From Hypericum androsaemum (taxonomy: Eukaryota; Streptophyta; Magnoliopsida; Malpighiales; Hypericaceae), in assembly GCA_963995505.1 (NCBI GenBank), contig OZ023194.1, positions 9,730,428 through 9,794,427 of the forward strand: 64,000 nt of DNA, in the 5' to 3' direction. Below, in pieces: positions 33,408-45,933 of the stretch. A model generated the notes under the pieces. It searched no databases. It saw only the letters and a program-made list of their open reading frames with translations, and was not told where the DNA came from. The translations under genes were made by a program, and so were the position numbers. The stretch's first letter is position 1, and every line of letters begins with the position of its first letter.

Positions 33408-36400
33408 TCAATTGCACTGCGGGTTGTTCCCGGGCCCACCGTAATAGAAATAGGTGCCCCATTCATTACTATAGGAGCTCCTAATGTCATAGCAATTGGT
33501 ATTCTCGGCCAGAGTTGAGATCCCATGGGCCGAGATCAAGCTATTGTCGGAATCCACAATCTCCAAGTTCCTAAAATAGCTCGCTTTACCGAACCCATCT
33601 TCCGCAAACCGGCCCGAGCCCATCTGTGTGGTGGTGTGCTCGCCGGTGGCCCTCGAGTTGACCACCTCGCCGCCCCATTCCACCATCGTCGCGTGATCCG
33701 CGAGGTGCGAGAATATTTCTGCCGGCCAGTACCCTACCAAGGTGCTGTCCCCGAATCCCAGCCACCAGTTCCCTAGTTTCGGGTCCTATTTAGAAAACGA
33801 TCCGTTTTACTTACATAAAAGTCCACCATATTTGCATGGATGATCACGAAAATAGATAAGGTGCATCATTTTTAAAAGTATAAAGAGTACCTTCCAGATT
33901 AGGATGGTGACGTCATATTGGTTGCCTGAAAATGCTGAGACAGGAGAAATTGCAGCCCCGATGGCTATTCTACTGTTGGTTTGCACAAAGCCAGCGCAAA
34001 GAAGATTGTAACATCCTGTTGTTTGGTATGAATCGCTCTGTATCATTTACCAACAGTGACCACATTAAATTCCCGTATTAATGTTTGTTCCCACATGCAT
34101 TAACATATTACAGCTGAAAGTTCTATACAAGCCATATTTTCCTAAATCAATTGGTGAAAACGGTGTTCTAACTTAATCAGCGTTCGAGTTCGAGTTCTTG
34201 GGAACATTAGTGTGTTCTATTGAGAGAGCTTTACCACCTTCAAAAAATTCCTATTCGGCTCGAATCTGGACGAGTCGACCTAGTTGATCGGAATACGAGA
34301 TAAAAAATACTAAAGCAAAAAAAGTAAATTAAAATATGTGCATGCAAATGAGTTCCGGTTTATTTCTCAAAGTGAATTGCTTTTATTAAAATAGTATTAT
34401 GTCCTTTTTTCCTTTTTACGGATGCTTAAATGCGCAATTTCAGACTTCGCTATCTGAAATAAAAAAAATACTAATATTATTAATTGTGAAATGGATGTAC
34501 AGCGACATATTATTAATTAGCCCTGTACCAATTAATATCTGGTCCGCCGCAATAAGTAAAATGTTATTCAAGTGACTCCAGCAGAATTAAGGGCCACCAC
34601 CGTATTAATTTGATGGTTAATCATGATATGTGTCTATATCATGATGCCAGTTTGAGATTTCCATAATATCCCACTAACATCTAGTAAAACATCATAAGGT
34701 TAAGGATTCTTTTCGAAAGGTTGAATTTTATTTATATACTACTATTTACATGTTGTATGTAATACGAATGCAGAGCTCTCTTTCAAAAGGTTGTAATCGC
34801 AATATAGTTAAAACTATACTTTAAAAAATCTAAAGAAAAAATTGAGATAGAAAAAGAGTGCATAATCTCTTTAAACTTCTGTTACTCATCACCTAACATA
34901 TTTAAGGATGAAGAGGTCGAACATGTGAATATCACCTCAAAGGCGAGGACAATTGCACTTTTAAGGCACGTCTTTAACTTCTTTTTTTTACCTTTTAAGT
35001 AGTTGCAGCTATCTTCTTCAAATTAAAGCCACCAAAGCTGTTGCACATTATTGTGCATGGAGTGACTTCGCAGCCAATCATCGAAAACAATTAAGTGTGG
35101 AAAAAAAAATCTAACTGCTAATGGCAGCATGATGAAAGATTACGGCTCCTTTTGTTTTTCTTAGAAAAATCTGAAAAAGTATTTTCCGTGTTTAAACAAA
35201 CATCGCAAAGAATGAAAAAAAAAGTTTCGGGGAATATAACTTCCGCATCATAAACCATTTTTGAGAAAAAAAAATTTTTTAACGATTTAGAAGCGGCATA
35301 ATTAAAAATATAATCGCCTCGAAAAAGTCAAAAAAAAGGCAAGCGTGCACATTTTAAATAAAATATTCCTAATAGTTACGTAGCCTGTGTTTGTAGGGAT
35401 TTTTGGCAGATTCCCAAGCAGTATTTCGTTTCCATTTGGATAAATATAATTAGGAACGTATAGAGATAAAAAGATTGATAAATAAATATAATTAGGAGAA
35501 ATCTTACTGTCCAGTATGTGAACAATCTGGGCCTGGTGTCACCATAAAGCTCCGGACTGACCTGACTAGTATAACAATAATGACTTCAGATATCCAAAAA
35601 AAAAAAGGCAATCTATGCAAATTTGCCAATGAAATGAAAACATTCAAAATGTTAGTTCTTCAGAATTTTACATGTTCTCATATTATTAGTAATTGATCTT
35701 GTTGGAATATTATGTTATTTAATTTTTCGTAAATATCTAATAATTTTAATGATTCTCCACTATATAAAGTGATTGTTGACATGGTATAAGAGAGAACATA
35801 AATTCGTTAGCTTGATTTTCTCAGAGTTATTCTTTTAATGTGTAAAATTTTTATTAGTTCTTGAGTCCCAAGTCCTTATACTCAAATAATCTGTTTAATG
35901 TTAAGAGTTTACATAAACATTCTCCTAATTTTTCCTAAAATTTCCAAATTTTTCCAACAAATCTTTCATGCGACCGATATGTAGGAAAGATCAAAGTTAA
36001 TGGGACAGGAGAGTGCATATTTTTCACTACTTAATACTTTTTTAACGAGACATTCAATAGATTATTTAATTCAATTTTGAATTCGCATAATATTTATAAT
36101 AACAAGGTACCAAATTTTAATACCTCGAACTCGTAAAACAATTATGTGCCAGTTAAAGTAAGTGATACATGATTAACGCTTCCACTACGTTACCTATATA
36201 TAATTATATCCTCACTTGTAAGGATCAGTTTCCTTATGGCGACAAATATTATTGGATTGAACGACCTCGAGTCTCGATGTCGTGCATATTACGAATCCTT
36301 AATGTTTAACGGCACCATTTTTGGTATTAAACACGCGTCTTTTGCGCGTCCAGTTTAATTAAAATGTTGAGTAGTTTTCAAATCGAGGTTCTCTTAATTA

Positions 36401-39400
36401 CAATGAAGGTTTAAGGTTGACTACCATAGACTAATTTTTTTTTCCAAAAGCTATGGATACAACATTAGTTTTATATCCCATAAGATTCAATTCAAAATTA
36501 TAATATATAAAAAAACAAATTGGATATGATAACAGTGAGATTAGTTAGTCGAATCTGAGCCAACAACTGGTCTGTCTCACCCTAAACTCGATCCCCAGTT
36601 TGATCAATGTTTAACGGCATTGAGTGCTAGTTAGATCGACTGGTTTTCCCTGGTTGGACCGGCAGACCCAACCACAAATATTTTTTGAAAAAAAATATAC
36701 TTTTACATTTAAAAATGATTAAATTATAATCCTACATATAAAAATAATTAAATTATGATTTTAATGCTTATGCATTATAATTTTACAATAAAATTAGATA
36801 ATATTTATAACTATTTGCTATTTGAATACTAAATATAATAAATAATATATATTTTATTTAAAAAAAATTTTGATCTGACTGATGATTCGATCGGTCATAC
36901 CAGTTGATCTAGAGGTTAGAAAAAATCTCGGGTAAACTTTCATGTCGTTTTTAAAACCATGCTTTTTGATTGAGCTTGGATTTAGTAATGTGGATGCAAG
37001 AAACAAGAAATGGAAGTAGTAGTACCTGCCATCCAGCTTCGATGCTGTTGAGATCTGAGCCGTCGAATGAACCGGAGAGGATCCAGATCTGCGATAGGCT
37101 AAACTCGTTGACCACTTGTATTGATGGGTCCCACACGTTTATTGTTGCTCTCGCTCCATACACCTCCTCTGATGTTCCGGTGTAGGCGATTGCATGCTGC
37201 ACACAAAAATATTTGTAGTTGATGTATGTTTGACCCTTAAAAAGTCATACTATCCAATGGAAATATAGGAAATAAGAGGGAAAAATAATATTTTAAAATA
37301 ATTGCAATTTCAGAGTGTTAAATAAAACAATAATAATCCATCGGGGGATTCTTTAAGGGCCTACTTTACGTAATGTCATTCTCTTGTTTGATAAATATTC
37401 TTATGAGGTTGGACCTAGGACAAAAGATAAAAGAGGATTTTTTGCAATTTATCGACCCCCAGACTGCTACATTTCATAATAGTGGAATTATCATATTGCT
37501 CTGAAAAAAAAAGATGAACGGAATTTATTGTGGGAAACTCGTCTAAATATATAAATGATAATTAAAAAACTATATCCGCTAAGAAAGAAGACATGTATCT
37601 TCTAAGTTCTAACTAAACAAAACCAATTCATTTTATTCTAGGAATTGGATAAACTTGTCGTGTTATTATACATAGATATTATTTATGACAACTCAAAATG
37701 TAGCCAACTTTTTTTTTATTTTATCTTGCGAGCAACTGGAAAAATTGCATTAAATGAAATAAGTACATTTAAGCCTAGGAAAGAGATTGTCCCTTGAGGG
37801 ACATCGGATATAAATTGCTGTTGCTTTTGAACCAAGGATACAAAATAAGTTATGCTTTGATTTTAACAATTACTTCCAAAATAGTTACATCTGACCACAA
37901 CTAGTTCACTAACCTGGATTCAGCTTTTTCAGCACCGGAAATCATTCATTTTAAATTTACTGGCAAAAACAAATTATAATATTTTATAATAATTTTCATC
38001 TATGACAGTCGAGAGAAAAAAAAACCAAACAGGTTAAACTGGCCCACAAAAAATATCCCTAAGGTCAAATGGTAGTATCACATTTTAGCAACGCTAACAC
38101 GCTAGACACTTTTTATCTCCAGCAATTTTTTATTGAATTTTATCGCCACAGGGTTTTAACGAGGTTGCAACTGTAACCTTATATCCGTACGAGGAAATTC
38201 TTATTATTGATAAAATTTACCTCTTAAAAAAAATTAGGGATAGGATGTAGAGTACCTCATGGCCATTCTCACTAATGATGTCAGGTACGTCTTTATGGCG
38301 ATCAGTAGTAGTAGAGATGAGAGGTCGTTTCCTCCCAAAGTCAAACAAAGACTTGGCTCTAAGGACATCATTCACTGAACTCCGCCGTATTGGAACCGTC
38401 CCTTTAGGGCATCTTGTCCCATTCCTATGCCACATTTGCCATGCACCACTAGGGACTCCTCCTCTTGATCCATGTTCTACCTCCTCCAACTTCCTCTTTG
38501 GTTTGGGCCATTGGGATGGAATTCTCTGCCAAATTTTTATCAACAATTTATTAACTTGGATATTTTTTTTCGGAATAATTTAATATTTTTTAGTGCCGAA
38601 ATTGAATTCCATTGGTAGTAGTTGGTATAGTAATTAATATGCAACATTGAGAGAAAGAGAGAGCTATGACTTTTAAGCTCCAACAGTGAAAGAGAGAAAC
38701 TAGAATAATATATGAGATGCCAAAATACCCTTTTTCTTTAAGTGTTAACGGTTCCGCTATGGTCAAAGTACAAAAAATCTTTTAAAAAATTCTTTAGAAG
38801 AAGGTATTTTTCACTATGGTCAATATCTAAAGATAAATTTTTTTCACTATGACCAGAATTTAAACTCTGGAGGACCTCCTTAAATTTGATAACACATACA
38901 TGTTTTTTGGGGGTCAATATATTTTTCACTTACCAAAAAAATAGAAGAGGGTATTTTTCTTAAAAAATAAATAAATCATCAAAGTTGCAAGATACCTACC
39001 TGGATCTTGTGATTTTTTAGAAGAGGGTGATCTAAAGCTGGCTGTTTTCTTTTATGAACACAGTCTATAATATCACCATCCGGACTCTGCAAGATCACAC
39101 GATGTCTCATTAGAAAGTGAAACACGCTACACATGAAAATTTAATACATGGAAATCAGCTGTATTAATGGAAATTATAAAAGAACAATTAAAAGATTAAA
39201 ATGGATAAATACCCACCTCTAGGGATATAACAGGAGGCTTGTTGACCTTGTCCAAGTGCCTCTGGATCCTGTCAAGTCTCAAGCTACTAACTCTCCTGTA
39301 GTTGGTGTAATTTAGCCTACTAGAAGAAGCAAGTAGAGTGGAACTCTGGAAGATAAAAAATGGAACCAAGATTGTGAGGAGGATATGACATTGAGGTTGA

Positions 39401-39447
39401 AGAAACCTTCTCTTTCTGATCACTGTAAACCCCATTTTCAAGGCCAA
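33408..39447 (-). CDS. Secreted neprosin-domain (DUF239) protein, probable glutamic peptidase family
   Basis: Seven exons join in one frame of 445 codons with GT-AG introns: 39217-39447, 39000-39086, 38256-38525, 37026-37196, 35508-35561, 33891-34037 and 33408-33785. The N-terminus has a hydrophobic run ([20 protein letters not shown], residues 20-39), probably a signal peptide or anchor. The neprosin activation domain follows ([17 protein letters not shown], residues about 57-73, then [20 protein letters not shown]). The catalytic-type neprosin domain has [76 protein letters not shown] and [13 protein letters not shown]. The family founder is a proline-cleaving peptidase using two glutamates. 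The Glu residues in EFSLSQ and WGGEVVNS are candidates here, by inference. An alternative start is Met5. No lesion is seen. Confidence 0.93.
36632..36911. repeat. Possible miniature inverted-repeat element in intron 4 of the neprosin gene
   Basis: TAGATCGACTGGT (36632-36644) and its inverted partner ACCAGTTGATCTA (36899-36911) match with one mismatch and enclose an AT-rich core. The size fits a MITE. No clear target duplication was found. Confidence 0.4.
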
Positions 39448-41302
39448 GATTAGAAACTGTGAGAGGCTAAGGAGCTATAACTAGTATGAAGATACAAGAA
39501 AAGGACTGCCTCTCTCTTTCACTTTCCTTCTGGGGTCTAAATTTATGGTGTGTTAAGGAAGGTGGGTGAAGATGGTTAATTAGACCTGCCAAAGAAGGAC
39601 CTTCCTCCCCCTATATTTCTATCTTTCCTTACACAGTAACAATCAAAGTCATCATTGCCTGCATTAGATTCATGCACAGGCAAGGGGAAATAGTATCTTC
39701 TTGAGTTGTGGTTTTGGACAAAATATTTGTTTTATAAATGCGAGGAGGAGGAGGAGAAGAAGAAGCAGCGACTTCAAAGCACAGACCTGCTCAACCATAC
39801 AGGACCCCCTTTTTTTATTGTACAACTTCTTAATGTAGTATAGCTGCCACCATTACTTTTCTCATTAATATTTTCTGTTCTTTAATGGGTCCCTTGAGTC
39901 CCCTTATTTTCTTTCTAGTTCTGTAAAGATAAATTTTTACACTAATAATTACACCTTTTTAAAATTTGAATCATAATTTTCTGTCAAATCGTACTACACG
40001 TTGTGTGATTATGTCAAATATTTTTTGACGATGAAAGTCGTTTTGTTTAAGCTTTACAAATCTAAAAAATATTATTAAAAGAGTCGTCATTTAAATGTGA
40101 CAATATTCGACTATGAATAACATAAATCACCAAAAAATAAAAAAAAATCATGTATAATAGAATCCATCTGTTTTATAAAAAAGTAATCTTATCAACTCAA
40201 ATAGATTAACAGCTAGGATTTGGCAACTTGCTTGCTTTCTTTCTTTCCTTTATCATGCCTTACTTTAAACTCCAAGTAGCACTCAATTGGTGCTGTTTCA
40301 AATTAAAAATGGGTGATGCCACGTGGCATGCATGTCTTGTACATTTAGTCACCCAAGTGTAGGTATATGCAAATGTGAATGCGATGTTTCACCCGCCTTC
40401 AGAATGAATTCATAAGTAGTAGGACCAGAAGTATAATTGAATGAAAAATATTAGATCTGTTTTTTTGTTTTTTAAAAGTATGATTTATTCCTATATGATA
40501 TTATTTAGATATCGATATAGGAAGTTGCAATCACAGCCTTATTAAAATCTTATGAGATAAAGTACAGTGAAAATTTTTAGGTAGAGAAAGAGTGCTTAGT
40601 ATTATTGCCATTAAAGCTATTTAACACCTGAAATCCATCCCGTAAAGATTAGATATGTGATGCGATTAATCCATAATGATCACATCATCAGAATATATAG
40701 CCATGTTGTTGATTTTTTGGCTCACTTTTTCTTTTGTCTTTCATGAAGATACGACAAATGCATAAAATCTATGTTTTTTTGTATTTATTTGAAGTCACCT
40801 ACAGCAAATTGGATACAGATCTATAAATGTTGCTTGAATTCTTTCGGTGAACACATTGTTGTCATAATTTATATATGACAGCTGGGAGAAGAAGAATCGA
40901 TTAGTAAGTACATGCGTTAGTAAAAAACACCGCAGCTATGGGAATCGCCAATTAGTACATGTGTCTTCTTCTATATTGCAAAAATAGTTTAAAATAATTA
41001 AAACATCCTACCTAAAATTTGTGTGAGATTAAATAATTGAATATTTTTAGCTGGTATTTTGGTGTGTTTTATCTCCTGTTTTAGTTAGCGTATCCACTCA
41101 CGCATGTTATTCCATCGTTCATACAAAAAATATGTTGAAAAAAAATTCAATTTTATGGGTACGCGCATGCTTTCCCTAATGCTTTTGTATCGTTGGATTA
41201 GATCAAACGGTTGACAAATCACTCTTGATGGTCCTTCCTATTAACTAAGAAGGACGCAATCTGTACTCCTTGTTCTCTAATATTCAATTTTTTATACCAT
41301 CT
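39448..41302. other. Upstream region of the neprosin gene and intergenic sequence
   Basis: No coding signal or recognised transposon. A palindromic G-box lies at 40316-40329. Confidence 0.5.
40316..40329. promoter_or_regulatory. Perfect 14-bp palindrome with a G-box
   Basis: ATGCCACGTGGCAT contains CACGTG, the core bound by plant bZIP and bHLH factors. It lies about 870 bases upstream of the neprosin start codon. A regulatory role is inferred. Confidence 0.4.
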
Positions 41303-42953
41303 TGTGAGTGTCCAAAACACTCATTATTCCACATCTTTTAGAGATCGTTTTGGTCCATTTAGTGTCTTTTTGTTCTCGAGTCTTTAGTCTTGAGTCTTTT
41401 TGTCCATTTATAGGCTTATTACCTTGAATGGATTTGATCTTTTGTATTTTTGGAGGTTTCCAGAGAAAAAGGAGGAGATTTGGAGAAGAAATGGAGTCGA
41501 GGAGAAGAAGGAAGGCGGACCAAACCAGTGTTTGCCTTTGGTAAGCCATTGCCGGTCGGCATTTGTCCCAAACTTGCAATCGCACCCACTGTACGGGAGC
41601 CCAACTGATGGACGAAAGTCCCTCCCCGGCAAAAATAAAACTGTCGGACGCAAGTGAAGACGAGAAGAGAAGGTCCCTCCTTAGCGAAAATATAACTGTT
41701 GGAGGCAGCGTCTGCACCTGGCGTACCATAATCTTTTGCCGTCTGGGGACCTGTCCAAGGGGCAAGAGTGAGCATCCTCGATGGCTGCCATACGAAAGAG
41801 TCTCTTCTGGAAGAAAGCACTATCATTCGGGTCTTCCATGTACCGAATGGAAATCTTTTAAAGGCTAAGCTGGATCTGTGTAATAGCTACGACACGACAA
41901 TCTCCTCTATGCGCGAAAGTACAAGGCAATTTCAGATTTAGATGCAACCTAACTTTTGGTACTTTGGTCTTTTCGCTTAGGGCTTTAGGGGAGGACTATA
42001 ATTACCCCCTCAAGCCACCCTAGGATTAGCTTTTGAACTCTTTTAGAACTAGTTTTTTTAGAGGATTAGGAGGAGCTCACTCTCCCTCTTTTAGACCTAG
42101 GACCATTTATGGAGAAGAAGGCTTGCAAGGACTTCAACCATTTAGAACTCTAAACCCTATCTCTTTTATTTGATTGTGATATTTCATGTCTTTCTCTTTA
42201 TTATATTTATTATTTCATTAATGATTTGTGAATAGTTCTTTTTTTGGGGTTTGGTGCCCTAAGTGCACCCAACTCGCTAGGTTTCGCATGGGCTTTTATA
42301 TTTAGAGTATGAATTAGTTGGTAGTCGTAATACTTTTAGTTTAAAATCATGGATTAAGGTTAGTTGAGAGAGTGCTTGTTCTGGATCCTAAGAACTTGCT
42401 AATTGATCTAGTAAAAACCCGAAGTACAAGAGTGAGGGTCATGGAAAGAGCCAACTAGTTGATTAGCGAACCTACAAAGAACGAGAGTGAAGGAGGAAGA
42501 GTTTATTGTCCTTAGGGTGATGCTTAAAGAGTTAGGTTAGTGGTAAGTATAATCGACTAGGTGATGCTCGTAGGGTTGACAACTAGCGGACGGATCACCA
42601 TATAGAGTTGGATACTAAATCCGAAATGCATCTTTGGTGGTGTCAAGGACGAGAGTGAAGCATCATTGCTTTAGAAATACTCAGACCCTCACGTTCGTAG
42701 TAAAGTCCAATTGAAACCTAGTCAGGAGGGTTGCATAATGAAGGTGCCTTGTCCACTTTCTCCATATTTGATCTTCTCCCCAGACTTTATATTTCAATAG
42801 CTACTTTTATATTTTTACACTTGTTACCCAAAATACCAAAAAGATTGTCCCGACTAGCTAGTAGGTTGAATAGTTGGCCTAGACCCTACTCCATGTGGGT
42901 ACAATAATTTTACTTACTCTTTATTACAAAGTGGACTAAAAATATACCTTTCA
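41303..42953 (+). repeat. Probable solo LTR of a Gypsy (Athila-like) element
   Basis: The left end TGTGAGTGTCCAAAACACTCA resembles the Athila LTR start in this window (TGAGTG...CACTCA). The right end, TTACTTACTCTTTATTAC followed by CTTTCA, resembles its 3' end. The size of about 1.65 kb fits. No internal region lies on either side. I found no clean 5-bp duplication, so the boundaries are approximate. Confidence 0.6.
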
Positions 42954-45933
42954 CCTTATTTCTGACTACTGAGCCGAATAATCTAAATTTGAGCCAGGTA
43001 GGATCTTTGAAATGTGACAAAGGTCTTTCAACAATTATTTGATACAGATGTGTTCTCAAGGACTCAAACTCGAGACCTGATTAAAATAAAATACTTGTTG
43101 GTTAATATTCATTTTTTTAAGAATCAAATTCTAGTTTTTTCTTAAAGGAATCTATTTTTCAAAAAAAAGGTATCAAACTGGTGATTGGTCTTATTGAAAG
43201 AAAGTACCTTGAACGAAAACTGTCATTTTTATTGGAGGATGGAAAATGATGGAAGTATAATGGATCAAGAGAAAAAAATTGTTTAAAAAAGGGAAGAAAG
43301 TGAAGTGAGCGAAAAATAGAAGAATAATATTCATTCCCAAATTTAGAAATTTTATATCATAACTATACTACTTAATTATATGTTTAATCGGCACTTGTAG
43401 CTATGTAGTTTGATAACTTTTTATCTTTATATCAAAATAGACATTTCTCAACTAACAAACATTTAATTTTAGTGAGTTAGTCTAAGTTAATGAAGACATT
43501 CCGAGTTTCAGTCATTAGGAATGAAGCAGTATTAAATATTTATTTAAAAGATACACATGTCTCTAATCTGTATTAGTCATCCCAGTATTTTCGGTGATCT
43601 AAACCAAAACAAATAGAAATTTCTTGCATGTTCTTTTTTCATAAACAAAGAAACCAACTCTTTCCTATTGATTTTCCTCTCATTTTACTAATTGAACTTT
43701 CCTTTCTGCTTCATGTCATTTCATTTTCTTCCAAACTAAGAGATAGTGCTGGCCATACCTGGCAAATCAATACTTCTGATACTAATGTACCACAAATCTA
43801 ATAATCTCATATACAATTAGTTGACTTAGCATAAAGATGTCAGGATAGATCTGCTAGTCAGTACTCCCTTGTAGCCAAATAGGATTAAATGGAGAAGATA
43901 TCATCAGTTAATTCTCCTATATAACCAAATAAAAGTGAAGGAGGGGGATTGATCAAACCGAACGAAATTAAAGATAATGGAAGTATATATGTTAATATGG
44001 TCTACTATTAATACATGATTCGAAGTAATAGACTTGTTTCCCCACAGGAAACATAACAATTGAATCTCTTTTCTAGTTTTAAAACTCTAACTTAATTTTT
44101 TTAAATTGAATTTGAATTTTTTACCACTTCCACAAAATTCCGAAATTTGGTGGAACCAAGGGGAGAGAAACTGGCTTTGAAATTTCAAGTATCGGGAGAA
44201 GGTTCTTTGCTGGCAATGGATATAAATGGGAGCGTTGGGTTTCAAACAATTCCCTTGATGTGTGCTAATGTGCACTCATACCCATGTGGGCACTCATTTT
44301 TTAAAATAATAGTTTATGCATGAGAATTCAATAACAATGACAGTAGAACAATTAATTCGTATCGTATTTAAAATATTAGGGGGAGCTACTTCTTTGTCTC
44401 CATTATCGAATCGCGAACGCCTATTTTCTCCCAGCAAGTTTAGCTGTCAGCATACTCCCCAACCCGAGACTCGGATTTTGACTCGGTTAAGATGGATATT
44501 GAATGCCTATCACCAATTCATTTGGGCAAATTACTAGCCTACTGCTTGGAAACTAAAAAAAAATTCAGGAATCGGAATCCAATTTTTGAGTTTTAAGAAT
44601 TTAAGTGCGTTTAGAACCAATTTCTCTTAGGAAATTGATTTATTTTCCGTCCAAAACTCAAGAATTGAAGTGTGCTTGAAATTCCCATAGAAGTGAATAT
44701 TACCCTAACCTACGAGATAATTCACCCCTAAAAGTGTGTTTGGTATGGGTAAGTCAATGTAAAAAGAGTAGATCAATTTTTAATTTTATGTTTTGGTTCC
44801 AAACAGAAAAATATAAAATAGATTGTATTTTTATTACCATTAAAAATTAGAAATAATTCTTTTTTTTTTAATTGGTTCCAAACATGCCGAGGGATGTATG
44901 AAATCTGTGTTATTAGAATGTATGTGAACGCTCGATTCTCCCAAAAATCAATTTTTTACAGATTTTTTTTTTAATTTTTACGTGAAAGTGCTCCAATGGG
45001 CCTCCATCAAAATAATAATCACCAAAAATGTAACACTGTAACATATGGGAACCACAATAGCATATAAAATTCAAGCCTTGCCTTTTGGATAAAGAAATTT
45101 GCTATAAAACATTTAGGGTTTACAAGACCAAGCATTTCATGTCCTAGTTATCCAAGATCTCTGCCCATGTAAGAACCCTTGTAATAGACAGGAAGAACCG
45201 ATTCTTCTCCACTTTTCTTCCATTCTTTGCTACAAATATTTCGTTTGAATATTCTTCTCTTGTCTATGTTGTGCAAAGCAATGTATTAGACCATTTTACA
45301 AAAATGGGAAGAACCGATCCCAATAATTACACTACAAAAACGCTGTTAACTCCAGCTGAAGCCTGCATTTTCTCATTCAAAACTTGCAGCTTCTGCCTAT
45401 AAGTATTTGTATACCCTACGGAGATGAAATCGCCGCAGATCATTCGCTCCGACTCCTGAAAAGTCCGCCTCATCTTTCAACAATCAGGAGGCGAGCCAGG
45501 TTGTCGAATTACACCGCATCAGCCCTTTGTCATTTCATCTTCACTGCCTCCACTGTCGTCGCTGCATTTTTTGAAACTAACAAATTGAGCAAGGGAACAA
45601 CAATATGACCACACTAGGAGCCACAAATAAGGATTAGTACACTCGATACATAGGCACCAAATCCAACTAAGATAGGCATCCAATAGAATTGATATAATAT
45701 GGAGATAACAGAATCGGGCTCTACTACTTATCCAACTAAGTTAGGACTGGTCACATTGAACATGTGACATTAAGAGGGATATACAAAGTTCGGGGAATTG
45801 TGAAGAAAAAGACCATTAGTGTGTTTCCAAAAACTGGCAGTATCATTCAGCAGCATGCACATAGAATGTTAGGTCAAATGTCATGTTACAAAACCATGAA
45901 ATGCGTAGGAAGAACGGTTAGTTCGTCATCAGA
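42954..45933. other. Intergenic region and GCN1 3' flank
   Basis: Mostly AT-rich sequence with no recognised gene. A GC-richer stretch at about 45400-45600 has a 74-codon open frame (45384-45608) without a known domain. The GCN1 3' untranslated region should lie just below 45934. Confidence 0.5.

Noticed and set aside
41292..41868. Several overlapping open frames of 80-157 codons on both strands
   Set aside because: They overlap one another inside a probable solo LTR and show no recognisable domain, so they are most likely chance open frames.
45384..45608. A 74-codon + strand open frame in a GC-richer stretch
   Set aside because: No domain or splice context was recognised. It may be 3' flanking sequence of GCN1 or an unknown small gene, and the evidence is too thin to call it.
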